Origin: Sugiyamaella lignohabitans
Taxonomy: Eukaryota > Ascomycota > Dipodascomycetes > Dipodascales > Trichomonascaceae
Assembly: GCF_001640025.1 (NCBI RefSeq)
Contig: NC_031671.1
Location: 1,922,001 to 1,986,000 of the forward strand
DNA: 64,000 nt
Direction of reading: 5' to 3'
The notes below the pieces were generated by a model. That model was given only the letters and a program-made list of their open reading frames with translations. It was not told the DNA's origin and searched no databases. Numbering within the stretch: position 1 is the first letter of the stretch; every line of letters begins with the position of its first letter. Below, piece after piece: positions 22,272 through 30,744 of this stretch. The position numbers were made by a program, and so were the translations under genes.

Positions 22272-23314
22272 ATGTAAGTGAGAAAGATCTGTAGAAGGTG
22301 GATTTCTGGATGAATGCGATAGAAGACGATTGAAAAGCGAGATTGGTTTTGTTAGTTTGGTTTGTTTCGAGACGATGATGATTCTGTTGAGTTAATTTCG
22401 ATAACAAGGAAGATACATGTAACGACGGTCGAGATAAGGAGTAGTTTTCACAAATTTGTTTTCAATGATATCGACAAGCACATTCTGTTCAACAAGAAAG
22501 TGATGACGTTTCACTAGCGACCATATTGTTAATACTATACGAGTAATCGAAGTGTGACAACCGATTTGAGATACGAATTTTTTTCATCGACAGGATTATC
22601 CAATACATATTATCAGTCAGTCAGTCCGATAACACACAAATTATTATTCCAAGTATTCAATCTCGCTCTCATTTCTGATTCTGTTTTCGGTTCACAAAAA
22701 TTTCATCTGCAAACAAACACTAGTCCAACAAAATACTAACAAATTTTAGGGCCAACCTCAGACTCCAAAAGAGACTCGCTGCCAGCGTTTTAAACGTCGG
22801 TAAGAGAAAGATCTGGCTCGATCCTAACGAGACCACCGAAATCAGCAATGCCAACTCTCGTCAAGCTGTCCGCAAGTTGGTTTCCAACGGTTTGATCATC
22901 CACAAGCCCGCCACTGGTCACTCTAGATCCCGTACTAGAGCCCTCCACGAGGCCAAGCGTGCCGGTAGACACACCGGTTACGGTAAGAGAAAGGGTACTG
23001 CTGACGCTCGTATGCCCTCTCAAGTACTCTGGATGAGACGTCTCCGAGTCTTGCGTCGTTTGCTCGTCAAGTACAGAGACTCTGGCAAGATCGACAAGCA
23101 CCTGTACCACGAACTCTACAAGCTCGCCAAGGGTAACACATTCAAGCACAAGCGTCAAGTCATTGAGCACGTCATCAAGGCCAAGGCCCAAGCCGCCCGT
23201 GAGCGTGCCCTCAAGGACGAGTCCGAGGCCCGTCGTCTCCGTAACCGTGCCGCTAGAGATAGAAGACAACAACGTGTTGCCGAGAAGAGAGAGGCCCTTC
23301 TCCGAGACGATTAA
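22272..23314 (+). CDS. RPL19: 60S ribosomal protein L19 (eL19), two exons
   Basis: Exon 1 is only AT (22272-22273). The 476-nt intron (22274-22749) has donor GTAAGT, branch TACTAAC at 22734-22740 and acceptor TTTTAG. Exon 2 (22750-23314) starts with the G of ATG. The product is 188 residues, as in yeast (189). The sequence [36 protein letters not shown] and [18 protein letters not shown] is diagnostic of eL19, a large-subunit protein near the polypeptide exit tunnel and the inter-subunit bridge. The tiny first exon and long first intron match the arrangement of yeast ribosomal protein genes, where the intron is often used in expression control. Tandem palindromic repeats follow the stop. Confidence 0.96.
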
Positions 23315-23498
23315 GCAACTTAAAAACATGATTACCAATTCGCTTATGTTGACAAAATTTAAAAAATCTGGTGTTTTTCTGTTATGTTTTTATGTTGTAC
23401 CATATATGTAATGGGATATAAAAATTATTAATAACCTTTACGTTCACTTTCAGGGGGTCTGCCTCCGGCCGGACTTGTTGGCATTCGGGGGGTGGATG

Positions 23499-23631
23499 TG
23501 CCTCCGGCGGCCGGGCTCCGCCCGGACCTGGTTGTGCTCGCTTCGCGAGCTGCTGGGACCGTGGGGAGAGTCGAGTCGAGCGGAGCGAGAGGAACTACGG
23601 GGTCTGGGGCAGCGCCCCAGCCGCCGGAGGC
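23499..23631 (+). repeat. GC-rich palindromic repeat, first unit of a tandem array
   Basis: C-type left arm (CCGGGCTCCGCCCGG, then GCTCGCTTCGCGAGC), centre GCTGGGACCGTGG, B-type right arm. A fragment of another left end (TGCCTCCGGCCGGA) lies at 23459-23472. The left stem has lost one pair and swapped T:A for C:G on both sides compared with the usual CTGGGGC stem. Confidence 0.92.
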
Positions 23632-23669
23632 TGGTCGGCAACGAATTGGTTATTTTATTACCCACCGAG

Positions 23670-23788
23670 CCCGGCCGCCCGGACCTGGTTGTGCTCGCTT
23701 CGCGAGCTGCTGGGACCGTGGGGAGAGTCGAGTCGAGCGGAGCGAGAGGAACTACAGGGTCTGGGGCAGCGCCCCAGCCGCCGGAGGC
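23670..23788 (+). repeat. Second tandem unit of the array
   Basis: From GGACCTGGTTGTGCTCGC the sequence repeats with a period of 157 bp (23524 to 23681), including the 35-40 bp AT-rich spacer GGCAACGAATTGG...TTATTACCC. It is almost identical to the first unit, so the duplication is recent. Confidence 0.92.
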
Positions 23789-23825
23789 TGGTCGGCAACG
23801 AATTGGTTATTTTATTACCCACCGA

Positions 23826-23926
23826 GCTGTGCTCGTGAAGCGGAACATGGGACCGTGGCAGAGGTCGACTCGAGCGGAGCGAGAGGAGCAACGGGGTCTG
23901 GGGCAGCGCCCCAGCCGCCGGAGGCA
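23826..23926 (+). repeat. Third, diverged unit of the array
   Basis: Left arm decayed (GTGCTCGTGAAGCGGAAC). Centre and right B-type arm intact, ending CCGCCGGAGGCA, 98 bp from the stop of the minus-strand gene. Confidence 0.88.
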
Positions 23927-24023
23927 TGTCGGTAACGAAGTAGTTATTTTATTACGACAACTTATAATCCCGAACACAAATGCGTAGTTTTAGTAGTAAG
24001 AAGTGATTGGAGTAGAGAGAGAG

Positions 24024-24824
24024 TTAGATCTGGACGTTCATGAACCTCTTTGGGTAGTTGGGGACCTGTTTCTCGGAGTCGTAGTCCGCCCAATGAGGGA
24101 CCCGCAAAAGCGGTCTGTTCTTATAAGGAGACTCGGGGATGACAGGGTCGGTGTCGGGTTCGGGCTCGCAGTAAGTTCTTTCGGTTCTTTCGAGTTTGGA
24201 ACTGTGAACATGAACATATTCAGGACGTCGGTTCTCACTTTGACCGCAGTCTGTAATATCACCCAGAGGATCATTCAGGTCAACAACTCCGACTGCTTCA
24301 GGTAACCCATGAGTTACTTTCGGGTCGTCATCCTCACAGCAATTGCTCGACTTCATTTTAGACTCCATAATAGCCATGTTTTCCGCTTTAAGTGCTTCTT
24401 CTTCTCGCAGTTTATAGTACGAGCTGACAATCACACACAGTCTCACCAGCATCAGAATCACTGCCATGTGCAAATTGATCAGTAAAATAGCATCGGCTCT
24501 GTCGTGCTGGCTACGACCCACTGCAATATCATAAATAACGACTCCAGAAAACATCGTGGCCCACGCTCCAATATGGTAATTAACCCATCTCGAATCAACA
24601 CCAGCGTCTGGCAACAGGAAACACACACTCAGAAACGTAAGAAGTAGAAGATCGGTTAGAACACCAGTGGCAACTGGATTAGACGACATGACAATGTCGA
24701 GAAATAGGAGAATGGACGACAATCCACACGAGACGAGAAACAACGTCCACTTGATTTTCTCCACCGCCAACATTTTCAGGGGGTTCCAGGAACGGTGTTT
24801 AATCATATCAAATACAGAAACCAT
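24024..24824 (-). CDS. Four-helix membrane protein, function unknown
   Basis: 266 codons from an ATG at 24824. After 25 polar and basic residues come four hydrophobic stretches: about 27-48 (WTLFLVSCGLSSILLFLDIV), about 52-71, about 82-103 and about 113-136, then a cytosolic tail of about 130 residues rich in Glu, Asp and Pro. The tail has a Cys pair (NCCEDDD). The four closely spaced helices with a long tail are reminiscent of small MARVEL-like or tetraspan fungal proteins, but I do not recognise the family. No signal peptide and no introns. The gene is convergent with RPL19. Confidence 0.75.
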   Translation of the reverse strand: MVSVFDMIKHRSWNPLKMLAVEKIKWTLFLVSCGLSSILLFLDIVMSSNPVATGVLTDLLLLTFLSVCFLLPDAGVDSRWVNYHIGAWATMFSGVVIYDIAVGRSQHDRADAILLINLHMAVILMLVRLCVIVSSYYKLREEEALKAENMAIMESKMKSSNCCEDDDPKVTHGLPEAVGVVDLNDPLGDITDCGQSENRRPEYVHVHSSKLERTERTYCEPEPDTDPVIPESPYKNRPLLRVPHWADYDSEKQVPNYPKRFMNVQI

Positions 24825-25042
24825 TTTTCTATCAATATTTAAATCACTTAATCACACTTGAGCTTCACAATTTCCAAATAACTTAGCTTTCCTACTTAAT
24901 TTCTCTGTACAGTCAGAACATAAACAAACACAACCTCCTCCCGGTGGCCAAAAACGAACGTAAACAAACTGCACGTCGACGCAGGGCCCTCTGCGACGAT
25001 CGGTGCGTGCGTGCTCAGGGGTAACTTTTACGGGGGTGCACA

Positions 25043-25097
25043 TGCCTCCGGCGGCTGGGGCTCCGCCCCAGACCCCGTGGCTCCTGCTTCGCAGGAG
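25043..25097 (+). repeat. Half repeat (left A-type arm)
   Basis: TGCCTCCGGCGG, CTGGGGCTCCGCCCCAG and CTCCTGCTTCGCAGGAG, with GGGGGTGCACA outside the left end. Confidence 0.92.
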
Positions 25098-25456
25098 TTT
25101 GCTCGGGGGTTGGGCTAGGTGCTGGGTTTGTGTGGTGAATAATTGGAAAGTGTATTATGTCTCTGACCCCTGTTTTCCAACAATTGAAGCATATTTTACT
25201 TAATTGCTACAGCTGTAGCTACTAATATCAAGCTCTCCCAGCTACGAGCCCATAAAAAACTAAATTCTAGCAACTCCCAAGAGGTTATATCCCAATATAT
25301 TCAACATATGATGTTGTAGTAATTATTCTGGAATTACTTGATTTGTATTATCAAGTACAGTATAATACTTTATGATCGATCGATTGATTGATAGTAATAA
25401 TTTGGATAGCAGTATAACTCTAATACGAGCCCGTCAGAGTCGGCACCCCACGGCAG

Positions 25457-25513
25457 AGCTCCGCGAAGCGGAGCACAACGGGGTCTGGGGCAGCGCCCCA
25501 GCCGCCGGAGGCA
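25457..25513 (+). repeat. Half repeat (right C-type arm)
   Basis: GAGCTCCGCGAAGCGGAGC, CTGGGGCAGCGCCCCAG, end CCGCCGGAGGCA followed by CACCCC. Confidence 0.9.
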
Positions 25514-25616
25514 CACCCCACCCGGCGCCGGCTGCATGAAATACCGACGCATGTCGCGATTCGAGACTTATCCGATTACATATCGTGCAAGACGCATTGA
25601 GAGCAGGTTTTTGGTC

Positions 25617-26943
25617 ATGGCTGGGTCGGTGTCTCCTCTGTTTCAACCTATAAAAGTCGGTAGAGCCACTCTGCAACACAGAGTGGCCATGGCTCCATTG
25701 ACAAGACGGCGGTCGCCGAACCACGTTCCTACTGACCTCGTAGCAGAGTATTACGAACAGCGGGCGTCGAGACCAGGTACTCTTATTATTACAGAGGCAG
25801 CATTTATTGCAAAGAAAGCAGGTGGTCTCAGTGGTGCTCCTGGGATATGGTCTCAAGAACAGATTACTGCATGGAAGAAAGTGTTTGATAGAATTCGTGC
25901 CAAACAGTCGTTTGCGTTTGTCCAGCTGTGGGCTCTTGGTAACAGAGCATACATCCCCGATCTCGAGGAAGATGGGATTAAAAACTATTACGTTTCAGCG
26001 TCAGACGTCAAAGCAAGAGACGACACCCCTAATCCACGACCACTCACCAAATCCGAAATCAAGGAGTATATCGAGCTGTATGCTCAGGCGGCCAAGAACG
26101 CCATTGCAGCAGGAGCTTCAGGTGTCGAACTCCATTCAGCCAACGGGTAAGTCCAATAACACAATATAGATATATTAAAGGCGGATATACAAACTATTTG
26201 ACTGGATAACTGGCTAACTGGGTTTTTTTTCTAACTGGTTTACTGGCACAACTGATACATACTACCGGTACCAGTACTAGTACATACAGCATATCAAGTG
26301 ACCTATCAAGTGACTGCTGAAAAATATATAGTACGATACTAACAAGAATTGCAGCTATCTCCCTGATCAGTTTCTCCATGATACTACGAACCACCGAACG
26401 GATGAGTATGGCGGATCAATTGAGAACCGGGCACGATTCACTCTCGAAATCATTGATGCTCTGATTGCAGCAGTTGGCGCCGACCGAGTGGGTGTGAGAT
26501 TCTCTCCCTGGAACAAGTACGGGCCGTCGACATATGGAGTAAGTCCGATTCCCCAGTGGTCGTACGTAGTTGCCGAGCTCGAGAAACGGGCTATTGCCGG
26601 TAACCGACTGGCATTTATCCACATCGTCGAGCCACGAGTCGCGGGCCAAATCGATATCAAAGACCATCCCGGAACAAACGAGTTCATCCGCAACATTTGG
26701 AAAGGAGTCCTAATTCGAGCCGGCGGTCTTGTTGAGGACGCCGAAAAGTTTGCTCAAGAAGACCCCAACGTCGTTATAGCCATTGGCCGCTACTTCATCT
26801 CCAACCCGGACCTGGTCGACCGAATCGAGCACAAACTCGAACTGGCCACCCCCGACAAACCCACCTGGTACGCCCACAAAGCCAAAACCATCGACGAGGT
26901 CATCCGAGGGTACACAGACTACCCCTTCCACAGTAAACTATAG
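25617..26943 (+). CDS. Old yellow enzyme family NAD(P)H dehydrogenase, copy 1, two exons
   Basis: Exon 1 is 25617-26146 and exon 2 is 26355-26943, giving 372 residues. The 208-nt intron (26147-26354) has donor GTAAGT, branch TACTAAC (26336-26342) and acceptor GCAG. The ATG at 25617 fits the family start (SPLFQPIKVG a few residues in). An in-frame ATG 81 bp upstream would add a non-homologous leader. The protein is an FMN TIM barrel: MAPLTR near the start, active-site His173 and Asn176 in ELHSANGYLPDQF, DEYGGSIENRARF, and the FMN-phosphate motif GRYFISNPDLVDR. OYEs reduce activated C=C bonds of enals, enones and related compounds using NADPH. The physiological substrate is unknown. The intron splits the Gly codon just after the active-site Asn. 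Confidence 0.92.
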
Positions 26944-27422
26944 ACACATCACACGCTCTTCTGGGGGCATTTGCCTCCGGCGGCTGGGGCTCCGCCCCAG
27001 ACCCCGTTGCTCCTGCTTCGCAGGAGTGATCCGGGGCCCCCCTTGTAACGACTCGAGCGCAGCGAGAGGAGCCACGGGGTCTGGGGCAGAGCCCCAGCCG
27101 CCGGAGGCACGGCACCCCACCCCACCCCCTGAATGCCCCACGACCGTTGGCGATGCAGGAACCATGCACCAGAGCACGCAATAGATCCGCGGACTGCGGC
27201 ATAGAATAGATCCGAACCGAGGACGGACGCCCTGCTGCTGCTGGCGCCGCTAATCAATCTTATTTATCATGCTTTCTGATGCTCGGTGGTGGTGCCTCAG
27301 TTGTTTCTTTGTTTGTTCCTACTGATACAACAGTTTTTTTGCTGGTATCAGAGGATTGGTGAACAAGAATCACGTCAGTATTTTCACGAGTTTTTAAGAG
27401 TTCAAGAAATTATAGAAAAATA
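26944..27422. other. Spacer between the OYE paralogues with one whole repeat
   Basis: 3' flank of OYE copy 1 and promoter of copy 2. The repeat at 26972-27109 starts 29 bp after the stop codon. No other feature was recognised. Confidence 0.65.
26972..27109 (+). repeat. GC-rich palindromic repeat, whole copy (A/B)
   Basis: GGGGGCAT outside the left end, A hairpin left, B hairpin right, and after the right end CGGCACCCCACCCCACCCC. Confidence 0.95.
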
Positions 27423-28709
27423 ATGACAGTATCAGGTGACGCTACTCCTCTTCTCTACACACCTCTCAAGGTAGGCCGTTACGAGCTTCAGCACCGAGTG
27501 GTTCTGGCTCCTCTTACAAGATTCAGATCGCCCAACCACGTTCCTACAGACTCGGTGGCCGAATACTACGCTCAAAGAGCGTCTCGTCCAGGAACTCTTC
27601 TCATCACCGAGGGTACCTATATCGCAGCCAAGGCCGGTGGTTACCCCCATGTTCCAGGAATCTGGTCGGAAGAACAAGTCAAGGCATGGAAAAAGGTCGT
27701 CGACAGAGTCAATGTGCACAATTCGTATTTGTTTGTGCAATTATGGGCTCTTGGACGAGCAGCTGAACCCAAGGTTCTCGAGTCGGAAGGACTCAAAGAC
27801 CAATACGTTTCAGCATCCAATGTTGCCATGGCGGACAAAATTGCCCCTCGGGCACTTACCAAAGACGAGATCAAGGAATACGTCCAGCACTACGTTCAAG
27901 CAGCCAAGAACTCGATTGCTGCTGGAGCTGCTGGTGTCGAGATCCACAATGCCAACGGGTAAGTTCCCATCCCATCCCCACTATTCATAACAATCCCACA
28001 AAAAACACCGAACGGGACCCCCAGACCACGACTCGAGCGCAGCGAGAGGAGCCACGGGGTCTGGGGCAGAGCCCCAGCCGCCGGAGGCACGACCCCCTCA
28101 CCCCCGAAAGACAACACTAACAGTTTCCACAGATACCTTCCGGACCAGTTTTTGCATGAGAACACCAACACCCGGACCGACGAGTACGGCGGGTCGATTG
28201 AGAACCGGGCCCGGTTCACTTTAGAGATTGTGGATGCGCTGAGTGAGGCCATTGGCGCTGACAGGGTCGGAATCCGGCTGTCGCCCTGGGGAGTATTTGG
28301 CGAGGTTGATCCTGGGGTGAGTCCCGTTCCCCAGTTCTCGTACGTCATCAGCGAGCTTGAAAGACGAGGACAAAACGGTAACAGACTCGCATACATTCAC
28401 GTTGTCGAGCCACGAGTCACCGGTAACCTCGACGTCGAAGATTATTATGGCAGCAACGAGTTTGTGCGCACAGTATGGACCGGCGTGATTATCAAGGCCG
28501 GCGCTCTCGCCAAAATCGCCGAATCGTATGCCGAAAACGACCCCAACAGTCTGGTGGCTCTCGGCAGATACTTCATCTCCAACCCGGACATCGTCGATCG
28601 TCTCCAGTGCAAAACCCCGCTCACCCCCTACGACAGAAAGACCTTCTACACCAACGACGACAAGGGCTATATCGACTACCCCCTTGCCAACGTTGCTTCT
28701 AAGATCTAA
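27423..28709 (+). CDS. Old yellow enzyme family NAD(P)H dehydrogenase, copy 2, two exons
   Basis: Exon 1 is 27423-27958 and exon 2 is 28133-28709, giving 370 residues. The 174-nt intron (27959-28132) has donor GTAAGT, branch CACTAAC (28115-28121) and acceptor ACAG, and splits the Gly codon at exactly the same place as in copy 1. Active-site His175 and Asn178 lie in EIHNANGYLPDQF. DEYGGSIENRARF and GRYFISNPDIVDR are intact. The two genes are tandem duplicates in the same orientation, clearly alike along their length but well diverged. The intron differs: copy 2 contains a half palindromic repeat (28029-28089) that copy 1 lacks. Substrate unknown, as for copy 1. Confidence 0.92.
28029..28089 (+). 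repeat. Half repeat inside the OYE copy 2 intron (right B-type arm)
   Basis: B hairpin CTCGAGCGCAGCGAGAG, CTGGGGCAGAGCCCCAG, end CCGCCGGAGGCA, then CGACCCCCTCACCCCCG. It ends about 25 bp before the branch site. Confidence 0.93.
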
Positions 28710-28741
28710 ATAGACTTCTGTACACTTTACTGGCGGGGGCC

Positions 28742-28880
28742 TGCCTCCGGCGGCTGGGGCTCCGCCCCAGACCCTGGTTGCTCCTGCTTCGCAGGAGAAG
28801 GCTGGGACCGAGACGGAAACGACTCGAGCGGAGCGAGAGGAGCCATGGGGTCTGGGGCGGAGCCCCAGCCGCCGGAGGCA
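28742..28880 (+). repeat. GC-rich palindromic repeat, whole copy (A/B)
   Basis: Begins 33 bp after the OYE copy 2 stop, with GGCGGGGGCC just outside. Left A hairpin, centre GGCTGGGACCGAGACGG, right B hairpin. Confidence 0.95.
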
Positions 28881-28996
28881 GCGGTACAAGTCCGTCATGT
28901 TCGGAGATGCACGGCGGGAGAGGGGGGGTTTTTCATGTCGGTCGGTTGATCAAGAGATGCCAGTCAGTTGGCTGGATTATTAATATACAGCAGGCG

Positions 28997-29368
28997 ATGA
29001 TTGCGAGTTTTTGGAGAGCGTCGAGGACGGTGGCCCGTCCTGGGGTCGCTGCTGAGACTGGTGTGAGGCAGGCCATGGGCCGTTGGATGGCAAAGGAAGG
29101 AGCGGTGAGATTCTACTCGCTGGCCCCGCCGTCGGATCTGGGCGATTATGAGAAGGATATTTACAAGAAACTGGTCGAATCGCTGGATCCTGAGGAGCTC
29201 ATGGTTAAAGATGTGTCGGGCGGGTGTGGGTCTATGTTCGCCATTTCGATTGTGTCGAAGAAGTTCGACGGTATGAATATGGTCAAACAGCACCGTCTGG
29301 TGAACGAGGTGCTCGCCGACGATATCAAACAGTGGCACGGTCTGCAACTGCGGACAAAGAAGGCGTGA
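28997..29368 (+). CDS. BOL3: Mitochondrial BolA-family protein (Bol3-like)
   Basis: 123 codons from an ATG at 28997. Residues 1-41 are basic with Ser, Arg and Ala and end at RFYS, a likely mitochondrial presequence. The BolA domain follows: EKDIYKKLVESLDPEELMVKDVSGGCGSMF, then FDGMNMVKQHRLVNEVL with the invariant His and the end IKQWHGLQLRTKK. BolA-like proteins act with monothiol glutaredoxins. Bol1 and Bol3 help Fe-S clusters reach a subset of mitochondrial proteins, including lipoyl synthase. Length fits yeast Bol3 (118). Frames extending further upstream run into the palindromic repeat and are not part of the gene. Confidence 0.88.
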   Translation: MIASFWRASRTVARPGVAAETGVRQAMGRWMAKEGAVRFYSLAPPSDLGDYEKDIYKKLVESLDPEELMVKDVSGGCGSMFAISIVSKKFDGMNMVKQHRLVNEVLADDIKQWHGLQLRTKKA

Positions 29369-29811
29369 TTCTGTGGTGTAGGAACACGGGTTCCTACTCG
29401 AAACTTGATAAAGTACAAATTTTGCTTCCTGGCCTGAAAATGCTGATTGTTTGTTTCTACTCAGTGTCACAGAAGCGAAGGACTTGAAAGAAATTAGAAT
29501 CGATTTTGAAGACTGGATGCGGTCGAAGGAAGTGCTCGTTGAGCATTCATTGTAAATAGCTAGAATTTGTTGTATTTAATTTATTGAATTAATTAATTAA
29601 CCTTTCTCGATATCATCTGCAGTGCAGAGTGTAGTAGCTCTAGTGTAGTAGCTCTTGCGACAAGTACTACGGGAGATGTAATATTAATCCGTGATATTAA
29701 ATAAAAAATTATTATATATAAATATAAATATGAGTCGTAACGTCGTAAATTTTAGTCGTATCGTAAGTGGACAGTGGAGTGACATGAGTCCAGTTCTGTA
29801 TCGCAGCTCAA
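29369..29811. other. Convergent intergenic; short exon-like stretch, otherwise nothing seen
   Basis: Between the 3' ends of BOL3 and the AT-hook gene. A TTTCTACTCAG acceptor-like site is followed by 29 open codons ending in TAA at about 29555, of unknown meaning. The rest is AT-rich with no repeat copy. Confidence 0.4.
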
Positions 29812-30744
29812 TTATCTATCGCTTGTATTGTGGTTGTGATTGTGATTGTGATTGCGATTGCGGTTGTGATTGTGGCCGTGGCTATTATTGTCTATGGGTT
29901 CTGAGTAGTCAGGCACTAAAGGAATAGCACCCTCGCCAAACTGGTAGGACATTATTGGCGGAAACAAGGCTGCTGCGGGAGAGGCAATGTTGTTGGAAGA
30001 TGAAGTGAATGGTAATAATGATGGTGCTGGAGATGTCTGTCTTGGAGTCAAGGTTTCCATGTGAGAACCTTCGGGACAGCCCTGGAATGCGTATTTCGAT
30101 GCGTCTGCTGGAGTAGGACCAGCAATAATGGGCCGTCTTCGGCTTCTGGTACCCATGCCAATTATAATATCATCCTGGGTAGTAGAGCCCTCTAAATTAC
30201 GGAGAAATGTACACTCTTCACCGTAATCACTCACTACGAGTTCATTAAATCCGTCGTGGATCTCACTCTTTTTTAAAGGAGATTTGGAATGCGAAGTGTT
30301 TTTTCTGGGTCGACCAGAAGACCCAGTTTGTCTGCCTCGTTTTCTCCGCGGCGACATGTTTTTACCCTGACCTGCTGAATCAGTACTAGCATTGCTGCTA
30401 CAAGAGGCACCACTAGTGTTGACACTAGTAGCGATATTAGTGGTTTGAGTGTTGGCGTTGGAACTAGTGAGGGACATGGCACTAGAATAGTTGTGATGAT
30501 GGTCGGATAAACTAGCATGAGGAATAAGACTCAGTTTATCGTCAACAGGACCAATTATAGGAGTGACATTTCGAGAAGAAGCTGCAGATGAACAGTTTGA
30601 ACTTGGCAGAAGCCCTGGTGAAACGGAATCGTCCATCCAGAGAGGAGGGGGGAAATCTTCCAACGAGTTTGAGTTATATGTGGGTGAGTAGATGAATTGT
30701 TGTTGGAGGAGGTAGTAGTCTTGTAATTTCTCGTCAACAGACAT
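29812..30744 (-). CDS. Ser/Asn-rich AT-hook-like nuclear protein, function unknown
   Basis: 310 codons from an ATG at 30744. The N-terminus (MSVDEKLQDYYLLQQQF) is followed by a low-complexity Ser/Asn/Thr region, a basic patch SPRRKRGRQTGSSGRPRK (about 130-148) containing two AT-hook-like GRP/GRQ cores, a short region with ELVVSDYGEECTFLRN that may be a folded or docking segment, TRSRRRPIIAG, and a Pro/Ser-rich part. It ends in a run of His-Asn and Arg-Asn dipeptides coded by an ATTGTG/ATTGCG microsatellite. A DNA-binding regulator is plausible but not shown. I do not recognise an orthologue. Confidence 0.65.
   Translation of the reverse strand: MSVDEKLQDYYLLQQQFIYSPTYNSNSLEDFPPPLWMDDSVSPGLLPSSNCSSAASSRNVTPIIGPVDDKLSLIPHASLSDHHHNYSSAMSLTSSNANTQTTNIATSVNTSGASCSSNASTDSAGQGKNMSPRRKRGRQTGSSGRPRKNTSHSKSPLKKSEIHDGFNELVVSDYGEECTFLRNLEGSTTQDDIIIGMGTRSRRRPIIAGPTPADASKYAFQGCPEGSHMETLTPRQTSPAPSLLPFTSSSNNIASPAAALFPPIMSYQFGEGAIPLVPDYSEPIDNNSHGHNHNRNRNHNHNHNHNTSDR

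Larger units (their letters stand above)
23315..24023. other. Convergent intergenic with tandem repeat array
   Basis: Between the 3' ends of RPL19 and the four-helix membrane protein gene. Most of it is the repeat array at 23459-23926. Confidence 0.7.
24825..25616. other. Divergent promoter region with two half repeats
   Basis: Between the four-helix membrane protein gene and the first OYE gene. Holds an A-type half at 25043 and a C-type half at 25457. The C-type half ends about 100 bp before the OYE start codon. Confidence 0.6.

Noticed and set aside
22274..22749. Possible box C/D snoRNA in the RPL19 intron (ATGATGA near 22376, GTGATGA near 22500)
   Set aside because: Neither C-like box is followed at a suitable distance by a CTGA box with terminal stem pairing.
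25536..25616. 27-codon upstream extension of OYE copy 1 from an ATG at 25536
   Set aside because: The extension has no homologous counterpart in copy 2, and starts only 23 bp from a repeat copy. The ATG at 25617 fits the family start.
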